From Pomacea canaliculata (Eukaryota > Mollusca > Gastropoda > Architaenioglossa > Ampullariidae): a stretch of DNA of 64,000 bases. Made by a program: the position numbers and the translations under genes. Under the pieces are notes generated by a model that saw only the letters and a program-made list of their open reading frames with translations, was not told the origin of the DNA and ran no database searches. The number at the start of each line of letters is the position of its first letter. Positions within the stretch are counted from its first letter, which is position 1. Shown in pieces: positions 23,145 to 49,144 of the stretch. The stretch is taken from the NCBI RefSeq assembly GCF_003073045.1, contig NC_037593.1:22377868-22441867 (forward strand). The letters run 5' to 3'.

Positions 23145-26100
23145 TTATGGAGACAACGCTGGCAGTATCTTTCCTGTGCAAGTGCCAAAGCCTACTCGAT
23201 GCCCATTACCCTCACAGTAACCTGAAAATCATCGGAAAAAAATGACTGTATTTTATATTCTCTCTCTCACACATACCAAGGCTTAAACAAAATAAAATGA
23301 ATGGTATAGTATATTCAAATTCAAACTCTTCAGGATTTCACAGACAGTGATATTTCAAAATTTACAAGCATTACTCATTGCAAATTAAAGCAAAAACCTG
23401 GCTGTAAGTGCATTCAACATTTCCATGATAAGAGCTTGGATTTTGATGTCTAAAAGGAAGATTAATACCTGTGAGGATGACTTCATCACCATCCTGCAGA
23501 AATTTTCGTGTGACATTGCTGCCCAAGTCCAAGGGCTTTGTACCTCTCCAGGAGAGTTCCAGTAGACTGCCATAGGAGTCAGGTGACTGCATACATGTAT
23601 ACACAAAGGTAACTAAAATGTATAGGCTGCTGGCTCAAGAAAACTTGATGCTTAACTATAGATACCTACACAGATCACTATTTTCAGGTTCTGCTTCTAG
23701 TAAACTATTTTATGTCAGTTGCCTGAATACATAAGTAATCATACTCAAAATAATCACTACTTAACTAAAGTCTCATAAAAAAAGAGCTTTACACATTCGC
23801 ATTGTTGAGGATAAATATGTGCATCTCCATCAGCAACACAACAGTTTACACAAGCATGTCATATTCAATAATTTTTACTCCAAAACATAAAGAAAATGAG
23901 ATGAAATCCAAACTTTTCCCTAGGTAAACAAATTCTAAATGGAGGAACACTCCTTAACACAGAAACAGGAAGATTTTGCTTGACAAGATGAACATTTTAA
24001 ATAAAATGATCATGGCATGGGTTCCCAAGGAAATGGCTGTCGACATAGACACATAAATGCGGTATCAACATCTAGTACACCTGGTTGGTCAGGGAAAGGA
24101 TACATAAATATATTATTGACTCTAGCTTTTGCCCTTCCCTGTATGTTAAAATGAAATCTCTACAGGTCATTAAGTGAAAAACAGCAGGCCACAAGTCAGT
24201 GGTCTAGAGTCTAGACCATATATTCATGAAAGATAACTAATAATGTGCTATGATTAGGTGCTCTTTTCACCTGAAATTTTGTATAAGGAACTGAAACAAA
24301 TATCACAAATAGAAGTGTACTGGGTAAACAATAACAGACCACAAAACATTCAGCTGAACATCCAATAAGAACATTCATGAAAACATAAAGGAAAATAAAA
24401 CCAGTACCTCGCCACTTATGGTTCCCGAGGCCATAAGGTCACCTGGGTTAATGTTACATCCTGAGACAGTATGATGTGCCAGCTGTTGCTTTATTGTCCA
24501 ATACATATACTGTACACAGAAACAGCAGCCAAAATTTTTATCACCTGGGTTGAACATCAATGATGGTGAAATAATTGGAATATAATAATAATATAAGTGG
24601 GAATTTATAAAGTGCAATATCTCAGCGAAAGGAGGACTCACTGCACTGAACAAGATCACAAAATAGTGACAAAGATGTAGAACAAGTTAACAATAAAGTA
24701 ACAAAGACGTAGAACAAAATCACAAAATAGTAACAGGGAGGTAGAATGAAGAACAATGCAAAGACAAGTCTCTGGATTTGAATAGGAACGCCAGAGGCCT
24801 TGATAACATCTGCCATGCAGTTCAAACACTGAGTAATCCATGGATCTTTTTCTTCATAGGTGTACCAACTGGCCATATCTATCCTCTTAGATACTGGTGA
24901 GTTGGAAAGTCATTGCAGGAAGTGGGTCACTGTCATTGCTGTGCTGCAGGGGCGAAAATGGGGACTCTCCAACACAAAACTTGGTGTACATATGATGCCT
25001 GAGTCTTGCATGTCCTCAATTTCTTGTTCTTCTCTGTCTAGACTGTAATGTGGACCTTGGCTGTTAATGAGACGATGAGTGATTCTGGAGCCATATTTTC
25101 TTGTGCTTGGCTGACTTGTGGGGTTTTGTGGGACAAACTTCCTCCCTCCTTCTCCAGTCCATTGATAGCATCAGTCAGGGATGCTGACAATCATCATTGT
25201 CAAAGATACTGACAATGAAGAAGGAATCCACTATTTGTGCAGTGAACTGTTACAGGCTGCTCAAGGTTGAAGAAAAGGCATTCAGTTCCTTTTTACAGCT
25301 ATTTGAGAAGGCTTAAACAGATACAGTATCAGAAAAGACGACTGTTGTGAATCTTATTGCATTACAATCACAAGCATTACAATCCACATGAATCTGTCCT
25401 GGCCTTACAGCTTGTGGAATATCTACCTGTTGGGATTGCATTCTAGAGTGATTTTTCATCCCTAAGCTAGTGTGACTCCACCCATTTCTAATGGCCTCTT
25501 CAGCTGATCTGTGTCCATAGCTTGTGGTATATATGGTAGAGGTATTCCAAGATAATTATTTTTCTTTTTGCATACCATTTTTGGGAAGATGCAAGGGATG
25601 TTGTTTCTGGTCACTGAATCCTGGCTTTCTAATCTGTGCTTTTCTAAGGAAGCTGCTCCTCTTCAAACTATATAAGCTCTGGCATACTTCTGTGCATTGG
25701 GTGACTAGTTACTCTTAAACTTTGCAGCTTGCAAGATGATCTTGTAAGAGATAATTTCTGCAATTGTGGTTACTTTGCTGTAGTTGTAACTAATGTGTTG
25801 GGATCACAGTATTGGTGGTTTCAAACTGAAGACTTACCTTAAAGTTGCTTTTAGCTACTGTTGCTGGTTGTTGGAGTTCCTCACCTGAATGTAAGAAAAG
25901 AATAAAAAGTCTCCAAGTTTCAAGTCATGACACTGTCTGTCAGTGTTATCTGTTACCAAGACAGGAAGTGTTATGCAACTTTACAGTGAATTCCCAACAT
26001 TTTTCAAAGACAAGATCCACATGTAGCTTTATCTTCTACTGGCATGTACAGCCTAAAGTCTCATAACCAAGAATTATGGCCAATAAAATCCAATAATCTT

Positions 26101-29100
26101 TTAGTTATATTGAGAAGAAATAGTCATCTATGGAGCATGACTAACACTGTCGCTCTTCAACTAAAAAAATTTTCTTCTTTGGTATGAAAACATTGCCACT
26201 TGGTCAATTAGTGGCATGTGCAGATGCCAGAAGTACACAGGTCTTTGCATGGAATTCCTCAAGTGCTTTAGAGTATTTGAACACTTAGTCTCAATCATTT
26301 GTTGTCTTTCACCCTCCCTCACCTATGACAAAATGCATTTCTTAGGTAAGAGTCTGTATAGAACAATTTCATAGCAGTCTGAGATTTGAAACATGCATCT
26401 GGATATGGTTTTCTTCAGTGTACTAGGATGCGGTCCCAGAGGGAAAGTACAGCTGATAAAAGTGGTAAACAGAGATTCAGTTTTAAGCCCTGCTCCATGG
26501 GACCACAGCTGTGATCAGTGTCACCAAATCTTTGCGTGTATCTATATCAGGGCAAAGCAGCCAGTCCTGTTACAGATGGACCGTGAAAGGCTGTCATAGT
26601 TTTGTGAAACTGCTGTGGTCCTGCTCTGGCCTATCATAGGCAAAACCATGATAAAGTTTTCTGTCAACGAGCTGCCTCCATCAGCCCCAATCATCCGCCA
26701 CCTGACACAGTTCACCTAGTGAACAGCCTGTCCACCTTTTCAAATTACATAAGTCATCTTTTCTCCGCCCCTACGCCTTGTGCCCTTGACAAGGCCCTGC
26801 AATGCCACCTTTGGTATACCATCATACCAGATGACATGCCCAAGTCCCTTTATTTTTCGCCTCTTTATGATTGAGGAGATGGGGGATTGGTGTTTTATGT
26901 CAAGCTAGCAATTAAGGCTATATCACGGCAAGGCAGTCAGCCCTGTAAACAGATGCCACATGCAGAAAGAACAGAAAGCCTGAGACGAGGTCTGAACCCA
27001 GGACAGCCAATCCTTACTGCATGTTGGTGATAGGTGCTAACCATTGCACTGGACTGTCCAAGAAAAATGTCAAAATATTAGGCTGTGATTGTAAGGGTGA
27101 GTTGGAAAATTGATGTAGTTGAGAAAAATTTGGTTGGAAACTAAGAACCCCAAGTGAGCCAAGGACTGTTGTGTAATTATGCATTTATTCCTTGGTTCCC
27201 TGCACAAAAAAGACTAAGTGTGCATATGTGTGATTGGGAAAAATTGCAATTACAGTCATTTATTTTTCACTTTTTGAAAACAGATGACATCAACCAATCA
27301 ATAATAATAACAGTAAATTGTCCATTTGTGAATGAATAAAGGCAAAGCAATAAATTTTGCCTCCAAAATCACTGTCAGCATCAAAAATTCAGAAATTATT
27401 TCTTGTTAAAAATGGGTCCAAATAAACCAAAGGTGAAGGTATTTGCTGATTAAGGGGTCTGTACCCCACAGATTTTGTTGTACGATATCACCTGAGGTCT
27501 GCACCCTGGGGTCTGAGAGTTCTACCAGTGGGTAAATGGTATTAACACCAATGAAGAAATTTCAAAGTGTTAAAAAGCAATACTGTACTGTATTATGATC
27601 AAAACATTGCATAATTTATGTCTCAAAGAAAGAAGATTTAACATCAATTAATTTGTTATTTTAACAACAATAAAAGCTATTCATTGCAAATAATGCAGAC
27701 GTACATTTGATTGCAACCTCCAGTTTGATGTCAAAGTTATAGTTGTCGCTGTGTTGCAAGTATGGTAAAGGTGTGGGATCCTGCAAAAGCATCTTCATCT
27801 TACAATAAAGTACAGAACACATTTGGTCATGAGTTGAATGGGGTTAGGACTTGATGCTTGCCATAAAGTATAAAGAAAGATATTTAAAAGGTGATAGCAG
27901 ATAGACTATAATCAAGTGTATACGGAGAGCAAGAATGAGTATGGTTATCCTGGACATATTGGGATGCTTATTAATAAAAAGTTTTTTATTCAAGATGGCT
28001 TCTTTGTTTTTCTAAATGCCAATGCCATGCGAGTTAACATCAGGTCTAGAAAAACATGTGGCAAGAAGTGTTCTAAGCAGTTCTGGGCAGTACAGATACT
28101 ACTAATAATGTGATGCACAAAATATATGGAAAAATTGAAGAACCATGTGATGGAAAAAGGTGTTATACAAGTAAACAGTGTTGCTATTTATTTTCTATAT
28201 ATTAGCATACACTATCCTATTAATAATAATCTTGAGTAAATGGAAAGAAGCCTCAGTCACAGGTTCATGACCAGGTGGACTGTGCTGTTACATTACAGTG
28301 TTTTTGTCAATGTTATTGGTGCATGAAAATATTGAAGACGGTATGGACTGCACTGTCTGACAACAGAATATTCTACTATCTGCATTAGCTCAACCCTCAA
28401 GAAGAACTGTTTCCTATGTTAAGACACCAGCACATACAAAGAAGCAATCCACAACATTAAAATATTAAATTTAGAATATTAAAAGGTTCGCTTTATTTTT
28501 TTTAAATTGCAATCATAATAGACACATTTTAATATACTTTCAACACAACAATCCCTTTAAGTGTTAAATAATTAGTGCCTTAAACAGAAATAGTCCAAAT
28601 GATTATTCAGACAGAACAAAAGATTACATAAATTGATGAAGAAGTTCTCATGATCATATTTCAGATGAACAATTATTAAAACATTAATATTAAACACAAA
28701 TCTTTGTTTTGTCAAAAAATTTAAAAAACAGCAAAATTTTAAAATGCTCACCTGCTGAACATTTGCCACAATAAAGGGTTTAAGAGCATCCATAGTCACT
28801 ACCCATGGTGAAATAGTGGTTCCAAAGCTTTTTGCAAGGAATGGGCCAAGTGGAACATACTCCCACTTCTGTATATCCCTAGCTGTCAAAACAAATATCC
28901 CGTTAACAGACTGCACCTGGGTACTGATGTATAATACTGACTGCTGTTGTGTCAAGAGGTAGTGACTGAAGGTCTTATAGCTACAGCTGATAACCAGAAA
29001 TATCTTATGTGTTGCATACTTTGCAATATAAAATAAATATTAGCATTAGTTCTGTACATTTTTTATAATCACTGTGAATTGAGTAAGTCTCCAACTCTGT

Positions 29101-32100
29101 ATTTAACATTGTTTTATAATTTTTAAAATTGTCATATCTTTCCATATTATTTTTGTAAACATTTCATCTTCTGAACAATTTAAGGATGAGTGCTGGTGCT
29201 AATGTCCCAGGCTGTTTGGTATGTAGCGTTTTGTGCCACCAACAAAGGCAACGCATGGTGAGAGATTGTCAAATTTATTGAAAGAGTGATAAGAAGACTT
29301 TCAGATGACAAAGTGATAAAACCATTAAATAAACAATATGAATATAAATCACACAAACACAAGCAAGATCGAAATGGGTCAATCAAAGACAAAAAAGGAT
29401 ACGTAAAAATTTCATGGCTGAATTATCATACAGATGATTTGGTCAAATCAATTATAGGCAACAGTCGAAGGGTTGGTGTTTTACGCCAAGCCAGCAACTA
29501 AGGCTATATCACAGCAAGGCAGCCAGCCCCGGAAACAGATGCCACATGCAGAAAAAGAATAGTGTGCCTGAGACAAGAGCTGAACCCAGGACAGCCAATT
29601 TTCACTGCATTGGTGACAGGCACTAACCATTGTGCCACTGGACCGACATAGGCAGCGGCCGAATCAACATAGGGTTGTAGTTGAATTAGCTATGGGCTGC
29701 TGTCGATCAGCCCCCTTTAATAAATCAGTTAACCCTTATTGCAAGTGCTAGAAGTTCTCCCATTGGCTGTAACTTTCAATGATTCTGAATGTTAGAAATG
29801 TGGTTAATCCACATTCACCTTCCTCAAAACAAATTTGAAAACATCAGTAACAACACTAATTTGTGTTACTTGCTAGTAACTTTGAGTTTAATTTTATATT
29901 TGAATCTGTTGGGTTTTGTTTTTTTAAAGGAAGTGATTTGTATTCAGGCTGTTTGCTGTCCATAACGGTGCCCTTACCACTCCAGTCATTCATTAGCACC
30001 ATGCCAAAGATGTAGTTCTCAGCTTCACTGATAGGAATGGGCTGTCCAAGCTTAGTGGCTGGCCCAGTGAAGAAGGCCATTTCCAGTTCAAAGTCCAATA
30101 ACTTGCATGGACCAAACAGAGGTGGCTGGCCTGCAAAAATGCACAGAAATGACATTTTTTGGCTTATTTAAACCCCAAACTTGTATTACTGGACTGTCAG
30201 CAGACAATTTTTTCCAGTTAGCTACTAAAACAAGGCTGGTGATTACAAAGCTTCCGGTTTAGTTACATTTCAGATTAACTACTAGAACAAGTTTGGTGTA
30301 TACAAAGTTTCCGGTTTAGTCACATTCATTGTTTAGATCTATGAGAAGTCCAGGCCAAAGAGGTGTGTTGGTTTTATGAGACCTCTACCTCCAGGATCTT
30401 ATCCTCCTCTGAGATGGGTCACCCTGCATAGCAAACACAGGGGGCCTAAAGGAGGCCACAAAGAAAAAGAAAAATGGGAGAGAAGACGTGATGGAAAAGG
30501 AAAGCAGAATAGACAGATTGAGACTACAAGTTTGCAGAAAAGCTTTGTTGATAGGAAAATATGTATATTTACATTACAACCTCACCACTAGATCAGCCAG
30601 TTCATGTATACATGAAAAAAATGTTCTTTGTGCAAATGTTAAGAAGTGTATTACAATTGTGTTAATGCTGCTAAAAAAAAATGTTGACTTCGGGAAAATT
30701 TTATAGGGAGAATTATAGGCTTTACATGTATAAAAATATATATACAAGCAGTAATAACTATAATTCTCAAGAACTGGAGTCCTACTTGAACACACTCACT
30801 TTCGTCTGGGCACATCTGGCCATTGGGTCGTCTGATTGGTGTGCCTGACACAACAATTGAAGAAGCTCTGCCATGATAGCCAACTGGAAGGTGAGTCCTG
30901 TAGACACCCAGACATAGATCTAACAAATAATTTGCTGGTAAGGCTTGGGACCTAATTCTTATAAAAATTCAACTGGTGTTAAATGCCACAAGCAAATACT
31001 GATAACAAACTGAGATTATTGGAATTACAAAAGGTCTCAAAGAGGGTAACTGACAACAGTTTTATCACAGTATTTGTTTAAAGATAAATATCAAGCAATT
31101 CTTAGTTTTCAAAAAAATTAAATACCATCTCTTTTATCTTTTTGTGTGTCATGTATATGTATATACCATTCTGCAAAATAAGTCCCTTAAAATAAAAAGA
31201 AGGGGTAAAAGAAAGTGATGTAAAGCACATATCACAGGGCAGCAAATAGCCTTTCAGCTTCATGAATACAGTAAATTTGCCCTTATTTTCTGGCCTATGA
31301 ATATCTTACTAACAAAGAATATATTACCAGTTTGGCATCAAGGCTTTGTCTGGACTACGAAACATGCAGCCCACATTGTATGCATGATTCTTGGAGGAAT
31401 AGAAATCTGAATAATCTCCTGAAAAAGAAAGGAAAATTTTAACTTTTCTTAAAATATCTCTCTCTTTACCACACCCTGGTGCTGTGTGGAGAATTATGAA
31501 ATGCAAGCATGGAGAAGGAAATACAGTAACCCTTCTCCCCCATTAAAACTTGCTAGAATCCATCAAAACCAGGATGTAGCTAAGAGGGGTCTTAGTAGGG
31601 AAATTGGTCAGTCTGCTTTCATTCCATGAACCATGACTTCAAACATCCACAAATTCATGTTTATTTATCGAAGTATTGAAAATAAAGTTCTTAAACTGTA
31701 TTATAATGCTTTTCTTTGTCATTTTTGCTTTTGCTCATTCATTCTTACTTATTGCACTATTGTTACACTTTATAGGTGAACTAACTAGGTAAGGTTGGTT
31801 GATTGTGTTTTATGCCATGCCAACAACTAAGGCTATATCATGAGGATAAAAAGTAAACTTATTTTAAAAAGTTTAGGGGCAAGTTCCCCAGTTGATATAA
31901 CCATGAAATCTTAATCAATAAAAGGGGGTCACAATGGGGAAGTGTTATTGCACTGACTTCCAAAACAGTTCAGTCTACATTTGCAGTTAACAAAAGAAGT
32001 AGAAATGCTCCTGTATGTACAACACTCAAAATGTATTATAAAATGGTTAAACATAGATTTTCCCACTGCCTTTATGCTTGTTTATATCAAGTAAGCCAGC

Positions 32101-35100
32101 TTACCAATATCAGCCGGCAGATGCATGATGGCCTTAGACTGTGGAACAAATGCTCTGAAAATACAGGCACATTTCACCATATAACAGTGAGCTTGAACAA
32201 AGGAGCAAATATAGTAGTACACTATGAAAACGAAGTGTTAGGGAAAAGGAGAGATGATACGAAAAGGATGAGACCATTATGTACTAAAAATATTTACAAA
32301 AGAGGTAGGTCTTAAGGCCAGTCTTGAAAGCCCACAGATGAAGATATAGGGCCAAGGCATTCCAGATACAGGGGCCAAAATGAAAAGAAGTACATGTAGC
32401 ACCTAAATTTGTCATGACGTGAGCCACACATATGGATTCTGCTTGAAGAGACTACATTGACCAACATGGCTGGTCATGCATCATGGTCTTCAACATCTCA
32501 AGAATGACATCCTGGGGCCAGACAATGAAGGTGACAATAGCACAGCACTATGAAGATGACGCAAGCTCAAACTGGCAACCAGCGTGGTTCATGGAAAAGT
32601 AGTGCAAAATGGTCAGCTCTGGGCATTATTTTGAGCTTAAGTTATCTGTTTGATGGAGTATTAGCAGAGAAAATAGATGCCAGGTATCGGAGTTCTTCAA
32701 AGTTGGCTCGGATCCCTCGACAGTTACACTGAAGGATTGTAGATTTAGTTTATCTGCGAGGGAAAGATGCAGAGCCCCTCACAGAAGCAGAGGGAGAAGA
32801 AAAAGGAAGGATGGAGAAGGCGGCACTAAAGGTCACTCATCCACATCCATCCCCTGCTCGCCAAGAGAAACAAAACAGTTAGAAACAGGGACTGATGGTG
32901 CTGCTGTGGTAGTCCCAGATGTTTTCTGCTGAGTAGTGAGTTTAGTTTTGTTTTTGTATTCTTGTCTGTGATGTGGTATTCTTCTTCCTTGGTGATTTTG
33001 TGTTGCATGCTTGCTGACGTGCAGTGTTTTTGACTGGTGAAGAGGGATGCTTTGACTATGATGCTTGTGGTTTGAGATTTTTGTGACGACTGGGTGCCAC
33101 CACAGCTTGTAGAAGGAGAAAGAGGAGGAGGCATAGCCTGACGGACTGAGATAGGGCCCTCAAAAGAGACCCATATGGTTTTATTAATGTGAACAGCCAA
33201 CCCAGAATCAGTTTATTGCAATAAAAATGTACTTATCTAAGAGGGGGTCACAATGTTGTTTTGTAATCTACAAATATTTAGATGATACCACAAACAAAAA
33301 AGAAGTGAAGCTACGATAAGTCTAGAGGTATACAACAGATCCAATACCCTTGCAAAATAAAAATATATAAAATTCATATACTGTCAATGCATGCTGGGGA
33401 CTTTCAGGATGACGTTAAATACAATTTGAAACTCACTTTTGTTAAAAAAAAAAAAAGTTTAATGCATTTATCATTTTATTTAAGAATATTTAAAATATCT
33501 TGTATATTTAAAATGCTAAGTTCCAAGACAGCAATGTGCAAGCAGTTAAATTGTACTCATAACTGTAGAACAATAAACACTACTGCTTTGTAATTTGTTT
33601 TCAAAATACCTATAAGTATGCTTAAAAAATGTGACAGCTGTGTGAAAAACTACCTTTCTCTAAGCTCAAGGTTCTCTTTCAACAAAGGCTCTCCAGCAGA
33701 CAGAATATGTTGAAGTGTTTCCCGTGCTTCTTTCCAGGCTGGTCTTCCCAGGGCCATGAAGCCATTAAGAGTGGGCTGCATAAAAGAATTTGATGTTATA
33801 CACACAGGTTGCTAGCAGACTGAAAGCAGATATGTTGCTATGTGACACACATGACTGTATTATCAAACCTCAACATTCTTTTTTAAAATAAAAAGCACAG
33901 GTACAACACATTAGCTTCAGCTGATACTATAGATTGTTGTAAGCTCAATACCCACTATGGTTATAAAAGCCTCCATTACATGGCAAAAATTATAATCCAC
34001 TGTGTATATGGTGTATCTATTATTTGGATCATAAATACTTAGCTGTTAGTTCACACAGTGTATGGATACCATCTTCATAAATTAGATAAAACCAGTGCTG
34101 CTTAGTTACTTCATGCAAAACACTTGAGCATTTTAATGATTGTTATTATAAATGAGTGTGAAATGTTTTAAAAAATGGAGTCAATAATTGCACCAAGAAT
34201 ATTTTCAAAATGACTTTATTCTTCAATCAGTTTTTTAATTTTTTTCTTTACATTGGACATTGGTAGTAATTCAGGAAAAATCTTCTTGCTGCTGATGTGT
34301 TGCTGTGACATCTTAGCAACTTCTGGCCTGAAGACCATTTATACAGAAAATGTGAGACCTGTATTTGAATATGGCTCAAACCCCAGGAGCACAACCAAAT
34401 CCACCAGTGAAAGAAATCAATGTGCTCAGCCTTACTGCAAACTACCTCATCAACATAGTTGAGATATCAAAGCTTCCTTTAATACATTCTCTTTTTTTGT
34501 CACTATGCAGTTGTTGCTCCAGCCATGAAAAACGTGTTTTTCACTTTTATTTCCTTTCCTTCTGTGCTAATATGCAGTATGCTTATGAAAAGTTTCCACT
34601 TGCTTTCTTGAAGGTCCAGCTTTGGGTATGCATGTTTAAGCATGTGTTTTTCTATTTGCAGTTTGCACTTCTGCCGCTGACTTTTTCTCCTTTTGTCCAT
34701 TCTGTGTTCTCTTGTGTTTATGTCTTTAACTAGTTTCTTTTTCCATTGCTGATATTTCTTTCTGGTAGTTCAGCCACTTCTGATTCTCATCAGAATCCAC
34801 AGTATGTCTCCGACGGTACTGGTTCTGAGGGTTGAATTGGTGAACTGCTAAATAGTTTGTGCCTGCCTGTTATATATTAGTATATATTTGCTGAAATTTA
34901 GTTTAAAATAGTCATTTATGTTTGTATTATTTTTATTTGTCAAAGTACCCATCCTCAAAACAAAAAGACCTACATAAATTAAAAATATTACAATAAGTTC
35001 TAGTTACTTCAACTTGCATGTGCACTAATGTCATGGTTCCATAACAAACGTTTACATGCATCTAAGTCTTTTGTGTCTTTGTTTATTAAGATAAAACTGA

Positions 35101-36221
35101 TATGGTTTCTACTGTCATTAAGAACAAAATAACATACTTCATCAAACACCTGTTGATGACAGCTGAGGGCTGGTCCCCTAAACAAAGTCTTCACTGCACT
35201 CAGATCAAGAATCTGATCACCTATTGCAACACCAATTCGATGCTTTGGCTGAAAAAATCAGAAATTTAATCAGTTTAATATCCATAAAACAATAAAAGAA
35301 ATTAAAATGAAGCTCTAATTGTTCATATTTTTGTTCCCTTGTCCAATGGTTCTGCATACTGGCAAGCAGCCCTCTAATGACTATACACTCTCTATCCTTG
35401 TCACTCTTCCCTGTTAATGACAAGGGCTAAATGGAAAAAAAGCATTTTCTTCTTATTTTACCTCTCGTAAATAAAGAATTGTCATTGTCATTTGTCACCA
35501 GAACCACCACACATTGTCACAGGACTTTTAGTTATTGTGCTGCTAAACATATCCACCATCTACCCAAGATCGAATCCTTTAAACAAGCACCAAAAAAATA
35601 TGCGTTCGATAGGAATTACTTCTTACACTAATCAACACAGATGAGATATGAATCAATTAATTGACTATATGACACTCTCCATTCTTAATTATTGTTTCCC
35701 GATTACTACTTGACTGTATGGTTGTTTCTCCTTCCGTCCTTTGTATTCTGTCCATGTCTATTATTTGTCTTAACCTGTCAGTCTTAATTTTAACAGATGC
35801 AAAAAGAAAAACCTAAAATAATCTTATCACAAGATACAAAGTCAACTATGTACGTTCCCTGTGAAGGTAGCATGCGGTTTTTCGTCGAAACACGGGAAAA
35901 TCCATATGTTTTAGTCACAAAACTTTGTGACCATCGTGAAAACTACTGTTATACGAGACAAATGTTTCTGAAGTTTCCAACACATATATGAAAGTATTTT
36001 TATTGATACAAACTAACATACAAATCTCAAAGTATCAATTATTGCGTTACGGAGGTGTGTTCAAATTGAATAATTTCATTGGTTGATGCCGTCAACGCAC
36101 AAAACAATCTGTTCATTGTAAGATTCTCGATAAAACTTACATTTTCTGTCGTAGAGAAAATTCCATAAGGTAGATTTTGAATTGGAAAATGACATTCTGG
36201 TGGGGTACTGATAAAAGACAT
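23145..36221 (-). CDS. FAH: Fumarylacetoacetase (FAH), complete, 13 coding exons
   Basis: The enzyme hydrolyses fumarylacetoacetate to fumarate and acetoacetate, the last step of tyrosine degradation, in the cytosol. Exons in transcript order: 36221-36141, 35248-35138, 33775-33654, 32154-32105, 31418-31328, 30897-30800, 30130-29978, 28882-28752, 27780-27705, 25884-25838, 24509-24408, 23586-23469, 23221-23145. Every intron is GT-AG and phases match, giving 418 aa; the human protein has 419. The N-terminus reads [20 protein letters not shown], close to vertebrate FAH. Metal and active-site residues known from the mammalian enzyme fall at the same numbers: D126 and H133 in [13 protein letters not shown]199 and E201 in FELEMAFF, and D233 in NDWSARD. 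The 47-nt exon 10 (ending KSNFK) and the 50-nt exon 4 (MHLPAD) are easily missed. Introns hold SINE copies and retroposon tails. The gene is divergent to MCCC2. I see no break in the frame. Confidence 0.97.
24582..24640 (-). mobile_element. Retroposon 3' tail, FAH intron 10
   Basis: On the minus strand, gcactttataaattcccact precedes (ATT)n. It resembles the end at 44,669-44,707. Confidence 0.45.
24649..24748. repeat. Degenerate tandem repeat, FAH intron 10
   Basis: About three units of roughly 33 bp with the pattern gatcacaaaatagtgacaaa then gatgtagaacaa. It accounts for the Leu/Phe-rich open frame on the minus strand. Confidence 0.6.
26884..27061 (-). mobile_element. tRNA-derived SINE copy (family B), FAH intron 9
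   Basis: The minus strand begins with a tRNA-like head (agtgcaatggttagcacc, and B box gggttcag) and ends with gccttaattgctagcttgac. It is about 80% similar by eye to the copy at 29,470-29,647. It lies in the sense orientation of FAH. Confidence 0.8.
29470..29647 (-). mobile_element. tRNA-derived SINE copy (family B), FAH intron 7
   Basis: The head on the minus strand is tggcacaatggttagtgcct with B box gggttcagctc; the 3' segment is tatagccttagttgctggct then tggcgtaaaacaccaacc. This 3' segment recurs alone at 31,793 and 41,862 and looks like a conserved SINE domain. Confidence 0.85.
30220..30330. repeat. Two-copy tandem duplication, FAH intron 6
   Basis: ctactaaaacaaggctggtg and tacaaagcttccggtttagt recur as ctactagaacaagtttggtg and tacaaagtttccggtttagt about 58 bp later. 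Unit about 58 bp, roughly 85-90% identity by eye. Confidence 0.75.
31793..31842 (-). mobile_element. 3' fragment of family B SINE, FAH intron 4
   Basis: Only the 3' segment is present (on the plus strand ttttatgccatgccaacaac then taaggctatatca). Head absent. Confidence 0.7.
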
Positions 36222-36558
36222 TTCTGGTTAGAATGTGAAGGGTAAGAATCCAAGCAGACCACCTGGCAACTCCTCTGCCTAGCTTCCAATGAACGACTTG
36301 ATGACGGGGTCAAGATGTCGTGTAAGCGTAACTTTCGAACTCAGAAAATGTTAGAGTAGGCGTTTGTACATTCGCAGAGTTAACTGGTACTTTTTAAACT
36401 ATATAACTCAGTGTGTTATATTGTAGCAGAGCACAGCTATTTATGACAAGCTCTTCGCTACCGACCACGCGCTCGTTTCAATAAAGGTCAAAACGAGGTA
36501 ACTATTGAGGTACACCGAGCGGTCATAGGTCAAGTTCGAAGTTCACGGTCAAAAAAAG
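36222..36558. promoter_or_regulatory. Shared bidirectional promoter region between FAH and MCCC2
   Basis: The start codons of the two divergent genes are 337 bp apart, so both 5' UTRs and any core promoters must lie here unless there are undetected upstream exons. No clear TATA box is seen. The MCCC2-proximal 75 bp carry several nuclear-receptor-type half-sites: AGGTCA at 36485-36490 and 36527-36532, and CGGTCA at 36520-36525 and 36546-36551. Direct observation covers the geometry and motifs; promoter function is inferred. Confidence 0.6.
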
Positions 36559-49086
<12,528 letters not shown>

Positions 49087-49138
49087 TATTTAAATACAAG
49101 GAAACTGGATGTTCTAGAGCTGGACTCAAAGTTATAAA

Positions 49139-49144
49139 AATAAA
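49139..49144 (+). promoter_or_regulatory. Candidate polyadenylation signal of MCCC2
   Basis: An AATAAA hexamer lies 53 bp after the MCCC2 stop codon, followed by AT-rich sequence. It is the first such hexamer downstream. The 3' UTR would be short. Confidence 0.5.
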
